64,000 bases of DNA, from assembly GCF_027579695.1 (NCBI RefSeq), contig NC_083577.1, positions 30,369,198 through 30,433,197 on the forward strand. The letters are read 5' to 3'. Below are positions 30,532 through 42,510 of the stretch, piece after piece (within the stretch, counting starts at the first letter, position 1; the number at the start of each line of letters is the position of its first letter). Under the pieces are notes generated by a model. It was not told the DNA's origin and ran no database searches. It worked only from the letters and a program-made list of their open reading frames with translations. This DNA is from Neoarius graeffei (taxonomy: Eukaryota; Chordata; Actinopteri; Siluriformes; Ariidae). A program made the position numbers and the translations under genes.

Positions 30532-33500
30532 ATGGCTTCTAAGTTTTCAGAGGAGGATTTCTCCTGTCCTGTGTGCTGTGAAATCTTCAAGGATCCTGTT
30601 GTTCTGCACTGCAGTCACAGTGTGTGTAAAGTGTGTTTGCAGCAGTTCTGGGAGACCAAAGGATCCAGAGAATGTCCTGTTTGTAGGAGGAAGTCATCTA
30701 TGGATAATCCTCCCATAAACCTGGCCTTAAAGAACCTGTGTGAGACTTTCTTACAGGAGAGAAGTCAGAGATCTTCATCAGGGTCTGAAACAGTCTGCAG
30801 TCTGCACAGTGAGAAACTCAAACTCTTCTGTCTGGATCATCAACAGCCGGTGTGTGTGGTGTGTCAGACTTCAAGAAAACACACCAACCACAAATTCTGC
30901 CCCATTGATGAGGCAGTAACAGACTGTAAGGTAAATAAAATGTACATATGAACTCATGGGTCACATGTGAACAAATGCTGTTGTTCATAACTATGACAAT
31001 TACTTTGCAATCAATTTAGTTCATCTGAGTTCAAATAATATCTAAAACACAGAGACTCCATGCAGCGTGTTAATTTATTTCAGGAGAAGCTCAAAACTGC
31101 ATTGAAACCCCTAGAGGAGAAACTGAAGGTCTTTAAAGACTGTAAATGGAAATGGAGTCAGACTGCAGAACATGTAAAGGTTAGAATCAATAACATGGGT
31201 TTGATGTTATAATTATATTTTGTTTCATTGCATATTCAGTTATGTTTCATTTGATTTTCTCTTCACTGCAGATTCAGGCCCAACACACAGAGCGTCAGAT
31301 TAAGGAGGAGTTTGAGAAGCTTCACCAGTTTCTACGAGATGAAGAGGCAGTCAGGATCACTGCACTGAGAGAGGAAGAGGAGCAGAAGAGTCAGATGATG
31401 AAGGAGAAGATTGAGAAGTTGAGCAAAGACATATCCTCTCTTTCAGGCACAATTGGAGCCATAGAAGAGGAGATGAGAGCTGAAGATGTTTCATTCTTAG
31501 AAGTGAGGGTCATTTAGTCAGTATTTATACTGTGAGAAAGTAAAACTTCTTTCCATCATCAGAAACGTCACATTTCTGTGGTGTAAAAATGTAAATGATA
31601 TCCACTGATACTTGCTTTGTTGTTTTACAGAACTACAAGGCCACAGTGAAAAGGTGAGTGATGTGCTTCCTGTCTCTCTCATTCTCTGTGTTTCTGAATC
31701 CAAACCCACAGCAACACTGACTCCTGAATGTTTTTGCAGAGCCCAGAGCACACTGCAGCATCCAGAGGAGCTTTCAGGAGCACTGATCCATGTGGCAAAA
31801 CATCTGGCCAACCTGCAGTTCAGAGTCTGGGAGAAGATGCAGTACACCGTCCAATACAGTAAGACAATGGCTTAGGTTTGGTATTAACATTGGTGGAGAC
31901 ATAAACCCAATGCCAACCCCCAGTGGTGCCAACTTCAGGTCAACATTATAGAGTCGCAATATTTTGCTCTGTTCTGTTCCAACAAAAGAGTATCCATCAT
32001 CTCTCCAAAGTCCAGACTTTTAAAATTTGAAGTTCAGAACTGTAATAATTCATGAATAATAATAATAGGCAGTTCATTGGCCAGCATGGTGGTGTAGTGG
32101 TTTGCACTGTCACTTCACAGCAAGAAGGTCCTGGGTTCAAGCTCAGCAGCCAGCGGGGGCCTTTCTGTGTGGAGTTTGCATGTTCTCTGCGTGGGTTTCC
32201 TCTGGGTGCTCAAGTTTTCCCCCACAGTCTAAAGACATGCAGGTTAGGCTAATTGGTGGCTCTAAATTGACCGTAGGTGTGAATGTGAGTGTGAATGGTT
32301 GTTTGTCTCTGTGTCAGCCCTGTAGAACAGGATAAGCGGCTACAGATAATGGATGGATGGATGCAATTCATTTGATTAATTGCAAATCTTGCATGTGATG
32401 ATTAACTCATTCTACCAATTTGCAAATGTGTTTTACAAGCGAATAACGCATTGACTGTCGGGAGGGTGTATGTTCCTTTCCCTCATCAATGGAAGTAAAG
32501 CACATCCGGAGCCTTAAACACTGCGTTCCATGAGGCTGGCAGGGGGAGTCGGCTCTCTTCTGTGGGATCTTCCACTAGTTTTAGAATGCTAGTTTAAGCT
32601 GATATGTGATTGATCTAACGGTAAAACAGGACGAGGGCTCGAGAACAGGGCTTTTCAAAGTGTGGAGCGCGCCTCCCCTAGGGGGCGCCAGAGTTCTTCT
32701 GGGGGGGCGCAACGTGAGTAAAAATAAACCAGAATAAGTTACTATTGCGGACATTTAGCGAACTTCAGCTAGCCTTTGCCAGAGACAAAATGGATCGATT
32801 TTTAGTACCTAAAGCTACAGTGAGTGAGGAGACAGATTCTGGGCCAAGCAAAAAAAGAAGGAAGTATGACCACGATTATTTAAAGTTTGGATTTTCATGG
32901 ACTGGATCTGAAGATGCTCCACTGCCACAGTGTGTTGTCTGCCAAGAGGTGCGAGCTAACGATGCTATGAGATGTTTAAAATGTGTAAAACAAGATGTTT
33001 AAAAAAAAAAGCACAGATGTTTAAAATGTGTAAAAAAAAAAAGAGGTTTTAAAAAAGCACAGATGTTTTTAAAATGTGTAAAAAAGAGGTTTTAAAAAGC
33101 ACAGATGTTTAAAATGTGTAAAAAAGAGATTTTAAAAAGCACAGATGTTTAAAATGTGTAAAAAAAAAAAAAAAAGAGGGGGGCGCTGTTGTTATTTGCT
33201 CTGTGAGGGGGGTCTGACTCTCCCACACTCTGAAACCCCTGCTCTAGAACCTTTTTGATATGTTGAAAGGTTACAATTTTACTTGGCAACAGAATGTATC
33301 TGAATTCTGATTGGTTGTTGTATCCGAATTCTGATTGGTTGTTGTTGTATTATTGCCCTTCTATTGTCTTGAGCGCAGAGCGGAGGGGGGAGGGGGAGGA
33401 GGGAGTGACAGGGTTCTACAGAGAAAAGTTTTTGCCCCCGCTTTCAAATGAAGCCCCTCGAGAACCAATCAGTTCAGCGGATGTGTGTTCTCGGTATGGG

Positions 33501-34305
33501 ACGTTTTCAAAAGAGAGGCGGGAGGAACCAAACATTTCTGATCCAGAAGGCGGAGGCTGTTTTGCTTATTACGTGAAAATGTTTGAGAGTGAATATTCAT
33601 GAGGGAATTTTGCATGCTGTTTCGCCCAGTGGAAACCTACAGGAACCATTTGTGTACCGCCATTTTTTTTCCTCAATCAGAAATATCGGTCGGGACACGC
33701 CCATACCGTCCATACCCAATTCTACACCTCTGCAGTAAGACTCTTAATTCTGTGTGTGTGTGTTTTCAGCACCTGTGACTCTGGACCCCAACACTGCTCA
33801 TCCTGGACTCATTGTATCTGATGATCTGAAAAGTGTGAGACGCAGCAAGAAGAAACAGAAACTTCCTGATAATCCAGAGAGATTTGATAAATATTCGGAT
33901 ATCCTGGGATCTGAGGGCTTTAACTCAGGGACACACTGCTGGGATGTGGAAGTTGGAGACGGTACAGGGTGGATTGTGGGTGTGATGATAGAATCTGCTC
34001 AGAGGAAGGGGGGGATATTCTCCAGAAGTGGAATCTGGTGTGTGTGGGATTATGGTGACAAATATTGCGCAGTTTCTACACCAGATACAGCCACTCAGCT
34101 CTCAGTAGCACAGAAACTCCAGAGGATCAGAGTGAAGCTGGACTGGGACAGAGGAAAACTGTCATTCTCCGACCCTCTCACTAACACACACTTACACACT
34201 TTCACACACACATTTACTGATAAATTACTGCCATTCCTAGGTGTTCCTGGTTCCATAAAGATCCTCCCACTTGAGTGCTCTGTAAGAGTGAATCAGATCA
34301 GTTAG
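30532..34305 (+). CDS. TRIM E3 ubiquitin ligase, TRIM35/A33-like
   Basis: Six coding exons: 30532-30930, 31084-31179, 31272-31502, 31631-31653, 31740-31858 and 33770-34305; all junctions are GT/AG and the joined frame (1404 nt, 467 aa) has no stop. Exon sizes 96, 231 and 23 nt are the hallmark of class-IV TRIM genes. Residues 12-51 form a C3HC4 RING (C12, C15, C27, H29, C32, C35, C48, C51). A B-box 2 follows ([21 protein letters not shown], then HTNHK). Exons 2-3 encode the coiled coil and exon 6 the PRY/SPRY domain ([33 protein letters not shown]). Family role: ubiquitin transfer from E2 by the RING, dimerisation by the coiled coil, target binding by SPRY, often in cytoplasmic innate immunity. 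Substrate unknown. Intron 5 (1.9 kb) holds a SINE and a hAT remnant. Naming within the fish TRIM35-like group is my best guess. Confidence 0.92.
32079..32362 (+). mobile_element. Older SINE copy in TRIM intron 5
   Basis: A divergent, internally shortened SINE: head CCAGCATGGTGGTGTAGTGG and tail CTACAGATAATGGATGGATG instead of GATGAGATGAG, so a different subfamily. Target duplication GCARTTCATT at 32069-32078 and 32363-32372. The copy at 53199 shares this tail type. Confidence 0.85.
32790..33000 (+). pseudogene. ZBED5-like hAT transposase N-terminus
   Basis: The frame reads [14 protein letters not shown] from 32790, then [19 protein letters not shown] and [11 protein letters not shown], wording typical of hAT transposases related to ZBED5. 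It breaks off after the second Cys pair region, where the AT-rich minisatellite starts. No function is expected. Confidence 0.8.
32970..33178 (+). repeat. Minisatellite of about 40-48 bp units
   Basis: About four units built from AAGCACAGATGTTTAAAATG, TGTAAAAAA and GAGGTTTTAAA, with variable A-run lengths. It arose inside the deleted hAT element, apparently from the codons GATGTTTAAAATGTGTAAA. Confidence 0.85.
33250..33769. other. Rest of TRIM intron 5
   Basis: Contains a 23-base direct repeat around CCGAATTCTGATTGGTTGTT (33294-33345) and a (TG)n run directly before the exon-6 acceptor TTTTCAG. No further gene. Confidence 0.5.
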
Positions 34306-34333
34306 CATTGATGTTGTTTTATTCCAGTTCATT

Positions 34334-34339
34334 AATAAA
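34334..34339 (+). terminator. Poly(A) signal of the TRIM gene
   Basis: AATAAA lies 29 bases after the stop codon of the TRIM gene. The broken copy keeps the same signal at about 14423. A 3' UTR this short is unusual, so further signals downstream may also be used. Confidence 0.6.
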
Positions 34340-34824
34340 ATACTGCAGATTAAAAGATTAGTGTTCTTTGTGTAAGTCTTTTTTCCCCCTTTTGGAAACC
34401 CTGAAGCGCACACTGTGATTTTTTTCAAGGGGATAAACTCAAAATATTGACAGAATATCTTGAAATAATGAATTAACTCAAATAATAAAATATCTTAAAA
34501 TATATTATGATATATTTTGAAAGCACGAGGAAGTCAAAATAATAAGTGAAATAATGACACACTGTCTTGAAATAACAAGGTATTAACTCAAAATAATGAC
34601 TTAGCATTTAATTAAAATCACAAGTGTGTTTAAATGCAGAATGAGCTGAAAATAATTTTATTTATGTTTTAAATAGTTTAAATAAACTGAGAATTTGTTT
34701 CTTAGTTTATTCTCAGTAAATATGTCTTTACTGTATTTGTACTTGTTTGCATTTGCTGTTAATCTTGGATTAAGTGTGTGTGTGTGTGTGTGTGAAACTG
34801 TGCAGTGGAGGAGAATTCAAGCTC
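34340..34824. other. TRIM 3' flank
   Basis: AT-rich sequence that matches the flank of the broken TRIM exon (14400-14594, 15546-15701, 19821-19915) with the transposons removed. A (TG)n run lies at about 34776-34793. Confidence 0.7.
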
Positions 34825-34827
34825 TAA

Positions 34828-35506
34828 GGCCAAGTTTACATTAGACCGTATCTGTCTCGTTTTCTTCGCGGATGCACTGTCCGTTCACATTAAAACGCCG
34901 GGAAACGGGAATCCGCCAGAGCCCACGTATTCAATCCAGTTTGTGTCTGATCCGGTGCTGTGTAAACATTGAGAAACGAGGATACGCTGTGTTGAGCTCT
35001 AGCTGACGTTGTCATTGGACAACGTCACTGTGACATCCACCTTCCTGATTCGCTGGCGTTGGGATCACATACACAGCGGCTCAGTCCCGAATCACTGCTC
35101 GTGCGCTTCACTCGCGCGCTCTGTGAGCTGCGCAGGGCCGGAGTGCGCACCCTCCAGAGGGCACTCGCTGTTCAGGGCGGAGTGATTTGGAGCGCAGGAG
35201 GAAGCGCTGAGCTGCACTGAGGTTTATTTACACATTTCAACCTCCTTCAGGCGCTTAAACTCAGTGAGAGCATGAACATCACAGCCAGGTGTGTTTATCT
35301 GCTGGAGAAGGTGTTCGCTTGCCATCCTTCCACTTGCAAGTGGTGAGTGACTTGCGCATGCCCGATATGCACTGGGATTATGTGACGTGCCGTCTAATTA
35401 GTCATGTGATTAGCGTATCCGTGTATTGGCGTTGCTGTGTGCACGGGAATCGTTTTAAAAACGTTAATCTGATGATCCACTGATTCAAAATAATGTAAAC
35501 AGGGCC
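34828..35506 (+). mobile_element. Harbinger-like MITE, first of a tandem pair
   Basis: Begins GGCCAAGTTTACATTAGACC and ends ATAATGTAAACAGGGCC. TAA target copies lie at 34825-34827 and 35507-35509. Interior includes TTCAGGGCGGAGTGATTTGG, shared with its neighbour. No coding content. The 3-bp TAA target supports PIF/Harbinger. Confidence 0.82.
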
Positions 35507-35509
35507 TAA

Positions 35510-36209
35510 GGCCAAGTTTACATTAGACCGTATCTGTCTCGTTTTCTTCACGGATGCATTGTCCGTTTACATTAAACCGCCTGGAAATGCCGGGAAACGG
35601 GAATCCGCCAGGGTCCACGTATTCAATCCAGATCGTGTCTGATCCGGTGCTGTGTAAACATTGAGATACGCGGATACGCTGTGCTGAGCTCTAGCTGGCG
35701 TCATCATTGGACAATGTCACTGTGACATCCACCTTCCTGATTCGCTGGCGTTGGTCATGTGACGCGACTGCTGAAAAACGGCACGGACTTCCGCCTTGTA
35801 TCGCCTTTCATTAAAGAGTATAAAAGTATGAAAATACTGCAAATACTGATGCAAATACTGCCCATTGTGTAGTTATGATTGTCTTTAGGCTTGCCATCCT
35901 TCCACTTGTAAGTGGTAAGTGATATGCGTTGGGATCACACACACAGCAGCTCAGTCCCGAATCACAGCTTGTGCACTTCACTCGCGCGCTGTGTGAGCTG
36001 CGCAGGGCCGGAGTGCGCACCCTCCAGAGGGCACTCGCTGTTCAGGGCGGAGTGATTTGGAGCGCAGGATGCCTGCGGAGCCGAGTGTATCCGTGTATTG
36101 GCGTTGCTGTGTGCACGCTAATCATGTATTGGTGTTGCTGTGTGCACACTAATCGTTTTAAAAACGTTAATCTGATGATCCGCTGATACGGTCTAATGTA
36201 AACCCCACC
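35510..36209 (+). mobile_element. Harbinger-like MITE, second of a tandem pair
   Basis: Same family and direction as the element ending at 35506, sharing the TAA at 35507-35509; the other TAA is at 36210-36212. Its right end (GATACGGTCTAATGTAAAC) mirrors the left end better than that of the first copy. Inside, segments around CTTGCCATCCTTCCACTTG are rearranged between the two copies. Confidence 0.82.
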
Positions 36210-36212
36210 TAA

Positions 36213-37236
36213 GTTTCCCTCCACCAGCAGTTTGTGGTTTTGTAAAGATCAGATGGATTTGTATGTTAATGCTGCATTAGGTGATGATTCACAAGTTCAA
36301 ATCAATTCTGAGTGAAATAAATTCACTTTGTTCATTCTGATATTAAACATTGTTAATCTGCATAATGGGACAATTAAAATATGCACAAATAAATATATCT
36401 GTAATCTGTGTAATGTTTATTATTAACAGTTAAAATGTTCATGATGTGCACAGTTATATATTTGTACAGATGTGTGCAGTGGTTGTTGTTATTTCCATGA
36501 TTAGTATCAGGGATGTGTTCAGTTTAATGTGTGTGTAAGTGATCACTGAGAGGATGTGGAAGAGAGAGAGGCAGGTGAGAGAGTCAGTCATTAAAGGTGT
36601 TAAAAGCAACAATTTTCTCAATGTTCTCTATCCTCATTTAACCGCAAGTTATATTTAACTCTCATCCATTATCCCTGGCTGCTGTATCATATGGGTTAGA
36701 ACATGACAAGATCTTTTTTGTCTATAATAAATAAAAATTAAACATTTAGGCCTAGGTATTTTATTTTTGTCCCATGTCTTCCCACTACACAGTGTCCCAA
36801 CATTTTTGGAATTGGGGTTGTGTTATTATTACAGTACAAAGCTTTGTTAAATACTTGATTCTGATTGGTTTACAGTCTGTTTTTTCTTTATTACAAACTG
36901 TTGTTATGGACCACGACATTACCAGAAGCAATAAAATCATTTTAAAACATTATTTTGTGTCAGATGTTGAGTTCTTTAGTACGTCACTGTGTAATAAATG
37001 GGATAATGTACAGTGAGCCGATTCTTATCGCAAAATAAAAGCCCTTCAGGGTGATTCAAGACCTTCTCTGCTTTGTGTTGGACTCCTGCATCACCCTGTC
37101 AGGGTGTATTTCATGATAATAACAGCTTACTGTACATTATCGCTCACTCATTTACATTAACATAATGATCCTTGGCCTAAACTAACCTGGAGCCATGGGT
37201 TCTTTGCAAACGATCACTAACGATGCAAAAGTGCTG
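36213..37236. other. No gene recognised
   Basis: AT-rich sequence. 36660-36715 repeats wording from 27230. A foldback occurs around 37001-37135 (GGGATAATGTACAGTGAGC against GCTTACTGTACATTATCGC), probably a MITE end pair. Confidence 0.45.
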
Positions 37237-37330
37237 ATGGTTTGTGCTGCTTACGGCTGTTCTAATAGATCAACCCTGGGGGCAAAAAAGAAAAACAAGG
37301 GCTACAGAAATGGACAAAGTTCCCCATCCA
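37237..37330 (+). pseudogene. THAP-domain-like fragment
   Basis: ATG at 37237 reads MVCAAYGCSNRSTLG, the C-x4-C-x-NR start of a THAP zinc finger, a DNA-binding domain found in P-element-type and Kolobok-type transposases and in host THAP proteins. The frame is soon lost and the later His/Cys ligands are not seen, so it is a relic. Confidence 0.45.
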
Positions 37331-38090
37331 GCTACCTCTGCTAAACAAACGAGCGCTGTGTCTTTTTCGAGACCATTATTGAGTACTAACACGATCCAGT
37401 TTTCCTCTTACAGTTCATGTTTGAATTTTACCAAAAGGTCTGTTTTGTGTGCCAGGCTTATGGACTTTCTGGATTTATATATTTATTTATTTTTTGAATG
37501 TATATCAGAGATCTTGATTTGCAGCACAGCTCATGACAACAATCACGATGACAGTGGAATGTTTGAAGAGAAACAGAGATCATCAGTGTGTTTAAACTGT
37601 GAAACCTTTTAAAGATTGACTTGGAAACCTGACGGACAGGTGTTTAATTGTCCAAATACTTTTGGGGGCCTTGCATAAGATTCCACAATCATCCCCGAGT
37701 GGGATGAGTTGGACAGATACTGTGGGTTTTTCCCTATCTTTCAATTCAATTTAGGAGTGTAAGTAGATTTTTATGAGGAACACTAATTTTGAAGCTGTAC
37801 TGCCTTTCAGATTTTTCAAGTTTAGGTCATAAAAAGAATTTTCCCCTGACACCCAATTATTTTTTGTTTAATGGAGCAGACGCTACTGAATTCAAATCAC
37901 AGACTTCCAATTTTATTAGGTTTTTTCACAGAACAATGAATGAATTAAGGGCCATGTGGCGCAAAATTTTCCGCTATTTTTTCCTGCTTCACCATGACCC
38001 AATTCAAAATACTGCATCATGCATCACGTGGTGGGCTTTCCCTGTTTGTGCAAGGCATTATGGGATACAAATTTGAAACAGGAGAGAAAA
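37331..38090. other. No gene recognised
   Basis: Open frames here have no recognisable motif. Nothing else seen. Confidence 0.4.
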
Positions 38091-38249
38091 ATGGAGGATG
38101 TGAGTGTGCGAATGAAATGTGAAAGACCTACTACAGTAACGGAAAGCGAGAAGAAAAGACGTTTTGTTGCGAAGGAAAGGAAACTCAGGACCAAACTAAT
38201 AAATATCGGCGGTCAGCGAACACTTCGGTGTGATCAGCTGTTTGTTTAG
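38091..38249 (+). pseudogene. Transposon-type ORF fragment
   Basis: A 52-codon frame starts MEDVSVRMKCERPTTVTES and contains a basic run KKRRFVAKERKLRTK followed by INIGGQ. I have the impression that this basic-run-plus-NIG wording recurs in accessory proteins of fish DNA transposons, but I cannot name the family. It may belong with the THAP-like fragment upstream. Confidence 0.35.
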
Positions 38250-38652
38250 TGACAGAATGATGGAACTGTCAGTGTACAGTCACAGGTAAACCTGTAAATG
38301 GCAGTAATGCAACGCTGTGGATGCCAGCTGCCATAAAACCCCAAAGAAGAAGCAGGTAAACCTGCGCATGCGCACACAGTCTTCCTCTGTCGGCTTGACT
38401 GCACGAAGTGAGCGATTTCATGCGCATTATTTGCTCAGGAATCCCCTCAAATCACTTCCCAGCCACAGAATGGCCTGGCTTTTTTTTTATCCCCAGCTGG
38501 CTGAAAGGCCCAAAGAGGGATTATGTCGTGGCAAAATCCTTCTGTCTGTCCATCTGTCTGTCCCGGAAAGGGTTCTCACCTTCTACAATCAACTCCTCTC
38601 ACAATTTTTGGAGGAATTTCACAAAACTTGGCAAAAGGCTTTGTTATAGGAC
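38250..38652. repeat. Interspersed repeat leading into block A2
   Basis: From about 38565 (GGTTCTCACCTTCTACAATC) the sequence reads as the upstream part of the same interspersed repeat whose downstream part opens both A blocks. In A1 this upstream part is missing. Confidence 0.45.
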
Positions 38653-39570
38653 AGTAATGCGCATATTAAAATTTAATTTGCAATATTTTGTCGCGGGGGA
38701 TATTGTGTTCTTAGAGCACCCTTGTTTCGATATTACAGAAATAAATATATATCACAATGACCAAATTTCAGAGGGAACTAAACTTCACCGATTCTATGAA
38801 ATCGAAAGGCCGTCTACTTTTAAATTCATCTGGAGGGCCGGATTATAATCTTCATCAAACTGGTCATACGTTCAACACCCTGCCTTCTGTGAAATGGGAT
38901 ATGAGAGAATGAACTTGGTGCTGCTGTGATTTCACACTTGAGTGAACAGCAGTGTGTCAGAAAGCTGTCTCTTTCTTTTTCTCTTCATCATGTTGGCTTT
39001 GGGCCTTAAAATATACAATTCTGTGCAAAAGTCTTAGGCACATGTAAAGAAATGCTGTAGACTAAAAATGGTTTAAAAATAATGACATGAAATGTTTCAA
39101 CATTAAAAAAAATACTATAAACAATAAGCCATAATAAATGAAACAAAGTCAATATTTGGTGTGAGATGACCCTTTGCTTAAAAAAAAATAGTAGTCTCAG
39201 GCACAATAAGTGCAGTTTTATGCGGAAATGTGCTGTAGGTTTTACTGAGCAACTTACAGAACCAGCCACAGTTCTTCTGGACACTTTGACTCTCACACTC
39301 ACTTCTTCATTTTGCATCAAAACCCAGCAGTCTTCATTATGTTTTCTTTTTTCATCTGAAACGTGCTCTCTTCTGTAATATGCTGCTCAGAAACTATTTT
39401 TTTCTGTACTGATTAGGTGATCACCTGAACCAAATCTTATTTAATGTGGAAAAGTATAAAAACCACTGCTGTGGTCATCACTATTCTTTTGCAGTAGGAC
39501 CAGTTTGGATGGTGAAAACAGTGCGTGTAGTACCTTAAATTTAATTGGAATACAAAAATATCTATGTATC

Positions 39571-41013
39571 ATGCCAAAAGAGTTAAAAAGAAAAGTTTTG
39601 AGTGAGGAAAAGAAGGGTTCCAATTCTGGCTTTACTGGCAGAGGGATACAGTGAGTGTCAGGTTGCTTCCATCCTCAAAATTTCAAAGATAGCAGTTCAT
39701 AAGAACAAGGTCAAACAGCAGACATTGGGGACAACAAAGTTACAGACTGGCAGAGGGTGAAAACGACTCTCCACTGACCAGGATGATCATCAGCTCCTTC
39801 GAGTGTCACTCGACAACCATAGGATGACATGAAGTGACCTGCAAAAAGAATGACATATGGCAGCTGGGGTTAAATGCATGGCAAGGACTGTTTGAAACAG
39901 GCTCCTCCAGGAGGGGTTGAAGTCATGCAAAGCGAGAAAAAAAAAGCCCTTCATCAAAGAAGAGCCAGGCTGAGGTTTGCTAAAGACCATAAGGATTGGA
40001 CCATGAAGGACTGGAGTAAGGTCATCTTCTTTGATGAGTCCATGTTTCAGCTTTTCCCATCACCTAGTCATCTAGTGGTTAGATGGAGACCTTGAGAAAC
40101 TTACAAGTCACTTTGTCTCATACCCATTGTGAAATCTGGTGGAGGATCAGTGATGATCTGGGGGTGCTTCAGCAAGGCTGGAATGGGGCAGATTTTTGTT
40201 TGTGAAGGACACATGAATCAAGGGCGGCACGGTGGTGTAGTGGTTAGCGCTGTTGCCTCACAGCAAGAAGGTCCTGGGTTCGAGCCCCGGGGCCGGCGAG
40301 GGCCTTTCTGTGTGGAGTTTGCATGTTCTCCCCGTGTCCGCGTGGGTTTCCTCCGGGTGCTCCGGTTTCCCCCACAGTCCAAAGACATGCAGGTTAGGTT
40401 AACTGGTGACTCTAAATTGACCGTAGGTGTGAATGTGAGTGTGAATGGTTGTCTGTGTCTATGTGTCAGCCCTGTGATGACCTGGCGACTTGTCCAGGGT
40501 GTACCCCGCCTTTCGCCCGTAGTCAGCTGGGATAGGCTCCAGCTTGCCTGCGACCCTGTAGAAGGATAAAGCGGCTTGAGATAATGAGATGAGATGAGAC
40601 ATGAATCAAGCCATGTACAAGGTTATCCTGGAAGAAAACTTGCTTCCTTCTGCTCTGACAATGTTCCCTAACTCTGAGGATTGGGTTTTACAGTAGGGGA
40701 ATGCTCCATGCCACACAGCCAGGTCAAACAAGGTGTGGATGGAGGACCACAACGGCCAGCCCAATCTCCAGACCTGAATCCCATTGAAAACCTCTGGAAT
40801 GTGATCAAGAGGAAGAGGGATGGTCACAAGCCATCAAACAAAGCTGAGATGATCGAATTTTTGCACCAGGAGTGGCATAAAGTCACCCAAGAGCAATGTG
40901 AAAGACTGGTGGAGAGCATGCCAAGAGGTCTGAAAGTTATGGAGTGTGGAGGACGGCCCCATATGGACAGTCGAAAGTCGTATTTGGAAGACAGCTCTGG
41001 ACACTTACAGTAA
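39571..41013 (+). pseudogene. Degenerate Tc1-like transposase, SINE-split
   Basis: Counterpart of the relic at 3705-4749, starting MPKELKRKVLSEEKKG. It has the same early collapse, keeps FFDESMFQLF and [17 protein letters not shown], and ends EDSSGHLQ. A SINE cuts it between GGGSVMIWGCFSKAG and the rest. It shares several stops with the A1 copy, so the gene was dead before the block duplicated. Confidence 0.85.
40222..40598 (+). mobile_element. tRNA-derived SINE in A2
   Basis: Full-length copy with target duplication ACATGAATCAA at 40211-40221 and 40599-40609. The empty site is visible in A1 at 4342-4352. Confidence 0.96.
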
Positions 41014-41839
41014 TACATTTATGTCTGAGGACGACAGCTGACTTGCTAACTTTAGGACTGCAGTTGATAGTCATGAACAGTTTTGCACTCAAGTTTCCAT
41101 CAATGAACAGTTTATAACTTCAACAAAACAGACTTCATGTTAAAACTATAATGATTTTCCTGGTAACACAGTTATACTTTGTGTCTATATAAGACACATT
41201 TAAAGAAGCAAATTATTTATAATCACGCTATCTGTTATCACCCGAATGAGGATGGGTTCCCTTTTGAGTCTGGTTCCTCTTGAGGTTTCTTCCTCGTGTC
41301 GCCTGAGGGAGCTTTTCCTTGCCACCATTGCCACAGGCTTGCTCACTGGGGAAAATCAGGGATAACTTTGGGATAAAATCAGCTTATGTTTAAAGTCTTT
41401 AATTTTCTGTAAAGCTGCTTTGCGACAATGTCTGTTGTTCAAAGCACTCTATAAATAAACTTGACTTGACTATGATTAAATGTTAGTTATTCCACCAAAT
41501 ATTGATTTCTGAACTCATCCTAAGTTCAAACATTCGTATTGTGTTGTATAAAATTGAATATGATCTTGATTTCTCTGCATTATTCAAGATCTGAATACAC
41601 TTAATCCTTTTGGTTATTTTGACCAGTTGTCATTTTCTGCAATTAAATGCTCCAAGTGGCAGTATTTTTATGTGGAGTTTTGAGGAAATGTTATCAGTAG
41701 TTTACAGAACAAAACAAAAATATTCATGTTCCTCAAACACATATTGATAAATAGTAAAACCAGAGAAACCGATAATTTTGCAGTGGCTTCTTAAAATTTT
41801 CCAGAGCTGTGTATACCCTTATCAAAAAGAAGCAGACTT

Positions 41840-42340
41840 CAAGTTCATTTTATTAAGTATACTTAAGTAAAGTTAAAGTATATTTCCTTAAGTATACTTT
41901 TGTGTACCAAGTATACTGATATCAATGTACTTACAGTATACTTGTAAGTAAACTAATCTAATACTTCTTGGGACTAAATTGACCCACTTTTAGTTGATAA
42001 AGTATACGTTATGTCTAAGAGAAGTAAACCTTGAGTATACAACGAGTATTTTTTATTTTGTACTAAGTATACCACAAGTAAACTTATATACTAATAGATT
42101 ACTAGTTCTATACTTGTAGTCCACTCTTTAGTTTACCAAAGCATACTTCATAGTATACTGGAAATATACTATGAGTTACTTGTTTTATACTTCTAGTCCA
42201 CTTTTTAGTTTATAAAAAGTATACTTTATAGCATACTGGAAATATACTATTAGTTACTGGTTATATACATCTAGTCCATGTTTTAGTTTTGAAGTATACT
42301 GCAATTACCCTTCTAGGTATACTATTAGTTTTCGCGCCCT
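41840..42340. repeat. AAGTATACTT-rich tract of A2
   Basis: Counterpart of 5560-6150; the 77-78 bp tandem unit (from 42109) is present about 2.5 times instead of 3.5. Confidence 0.8.
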
Positions 42341-42510
42341 AACCCTTACCTCATGCACACTACCAGGAGACAACTTAAGTGTTTTGTACCTTAAGTTACA
42401 ATGAAGTTATAAAGGTAAGAATTCACAAAATAACAACAGATACTCAGGATTAAGAACATATTCATTTTCTTTCAAAAAAATCAAAATTTAAAGCAACATT
42501 GTATTAAATG

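Larger units (their letters stand above)
32646..33241 (+). mobile_element. hAT element remnant in TRIM intron 5
   Basis: Ends CAGGGCTTTTCAAAGTGTGG and CCACACTCTGAAACCCCTG are inverted, with a 7-of-8 target duplication CTCGAGAA/CTCTAGAA at 32638-32645 and 33242-33249. It keeps the start of a BED-type transposase gene (32790-33000) and a minisatellite; the catalytic region is deleted. Confidence 0.88.

Noticed and set aside
32790-33000. Host ZBED gene exon in the TRIM intron
   Set aside because: It is bounded by inverted hAT ends with an 8-bp target, so it is transposon-derived.
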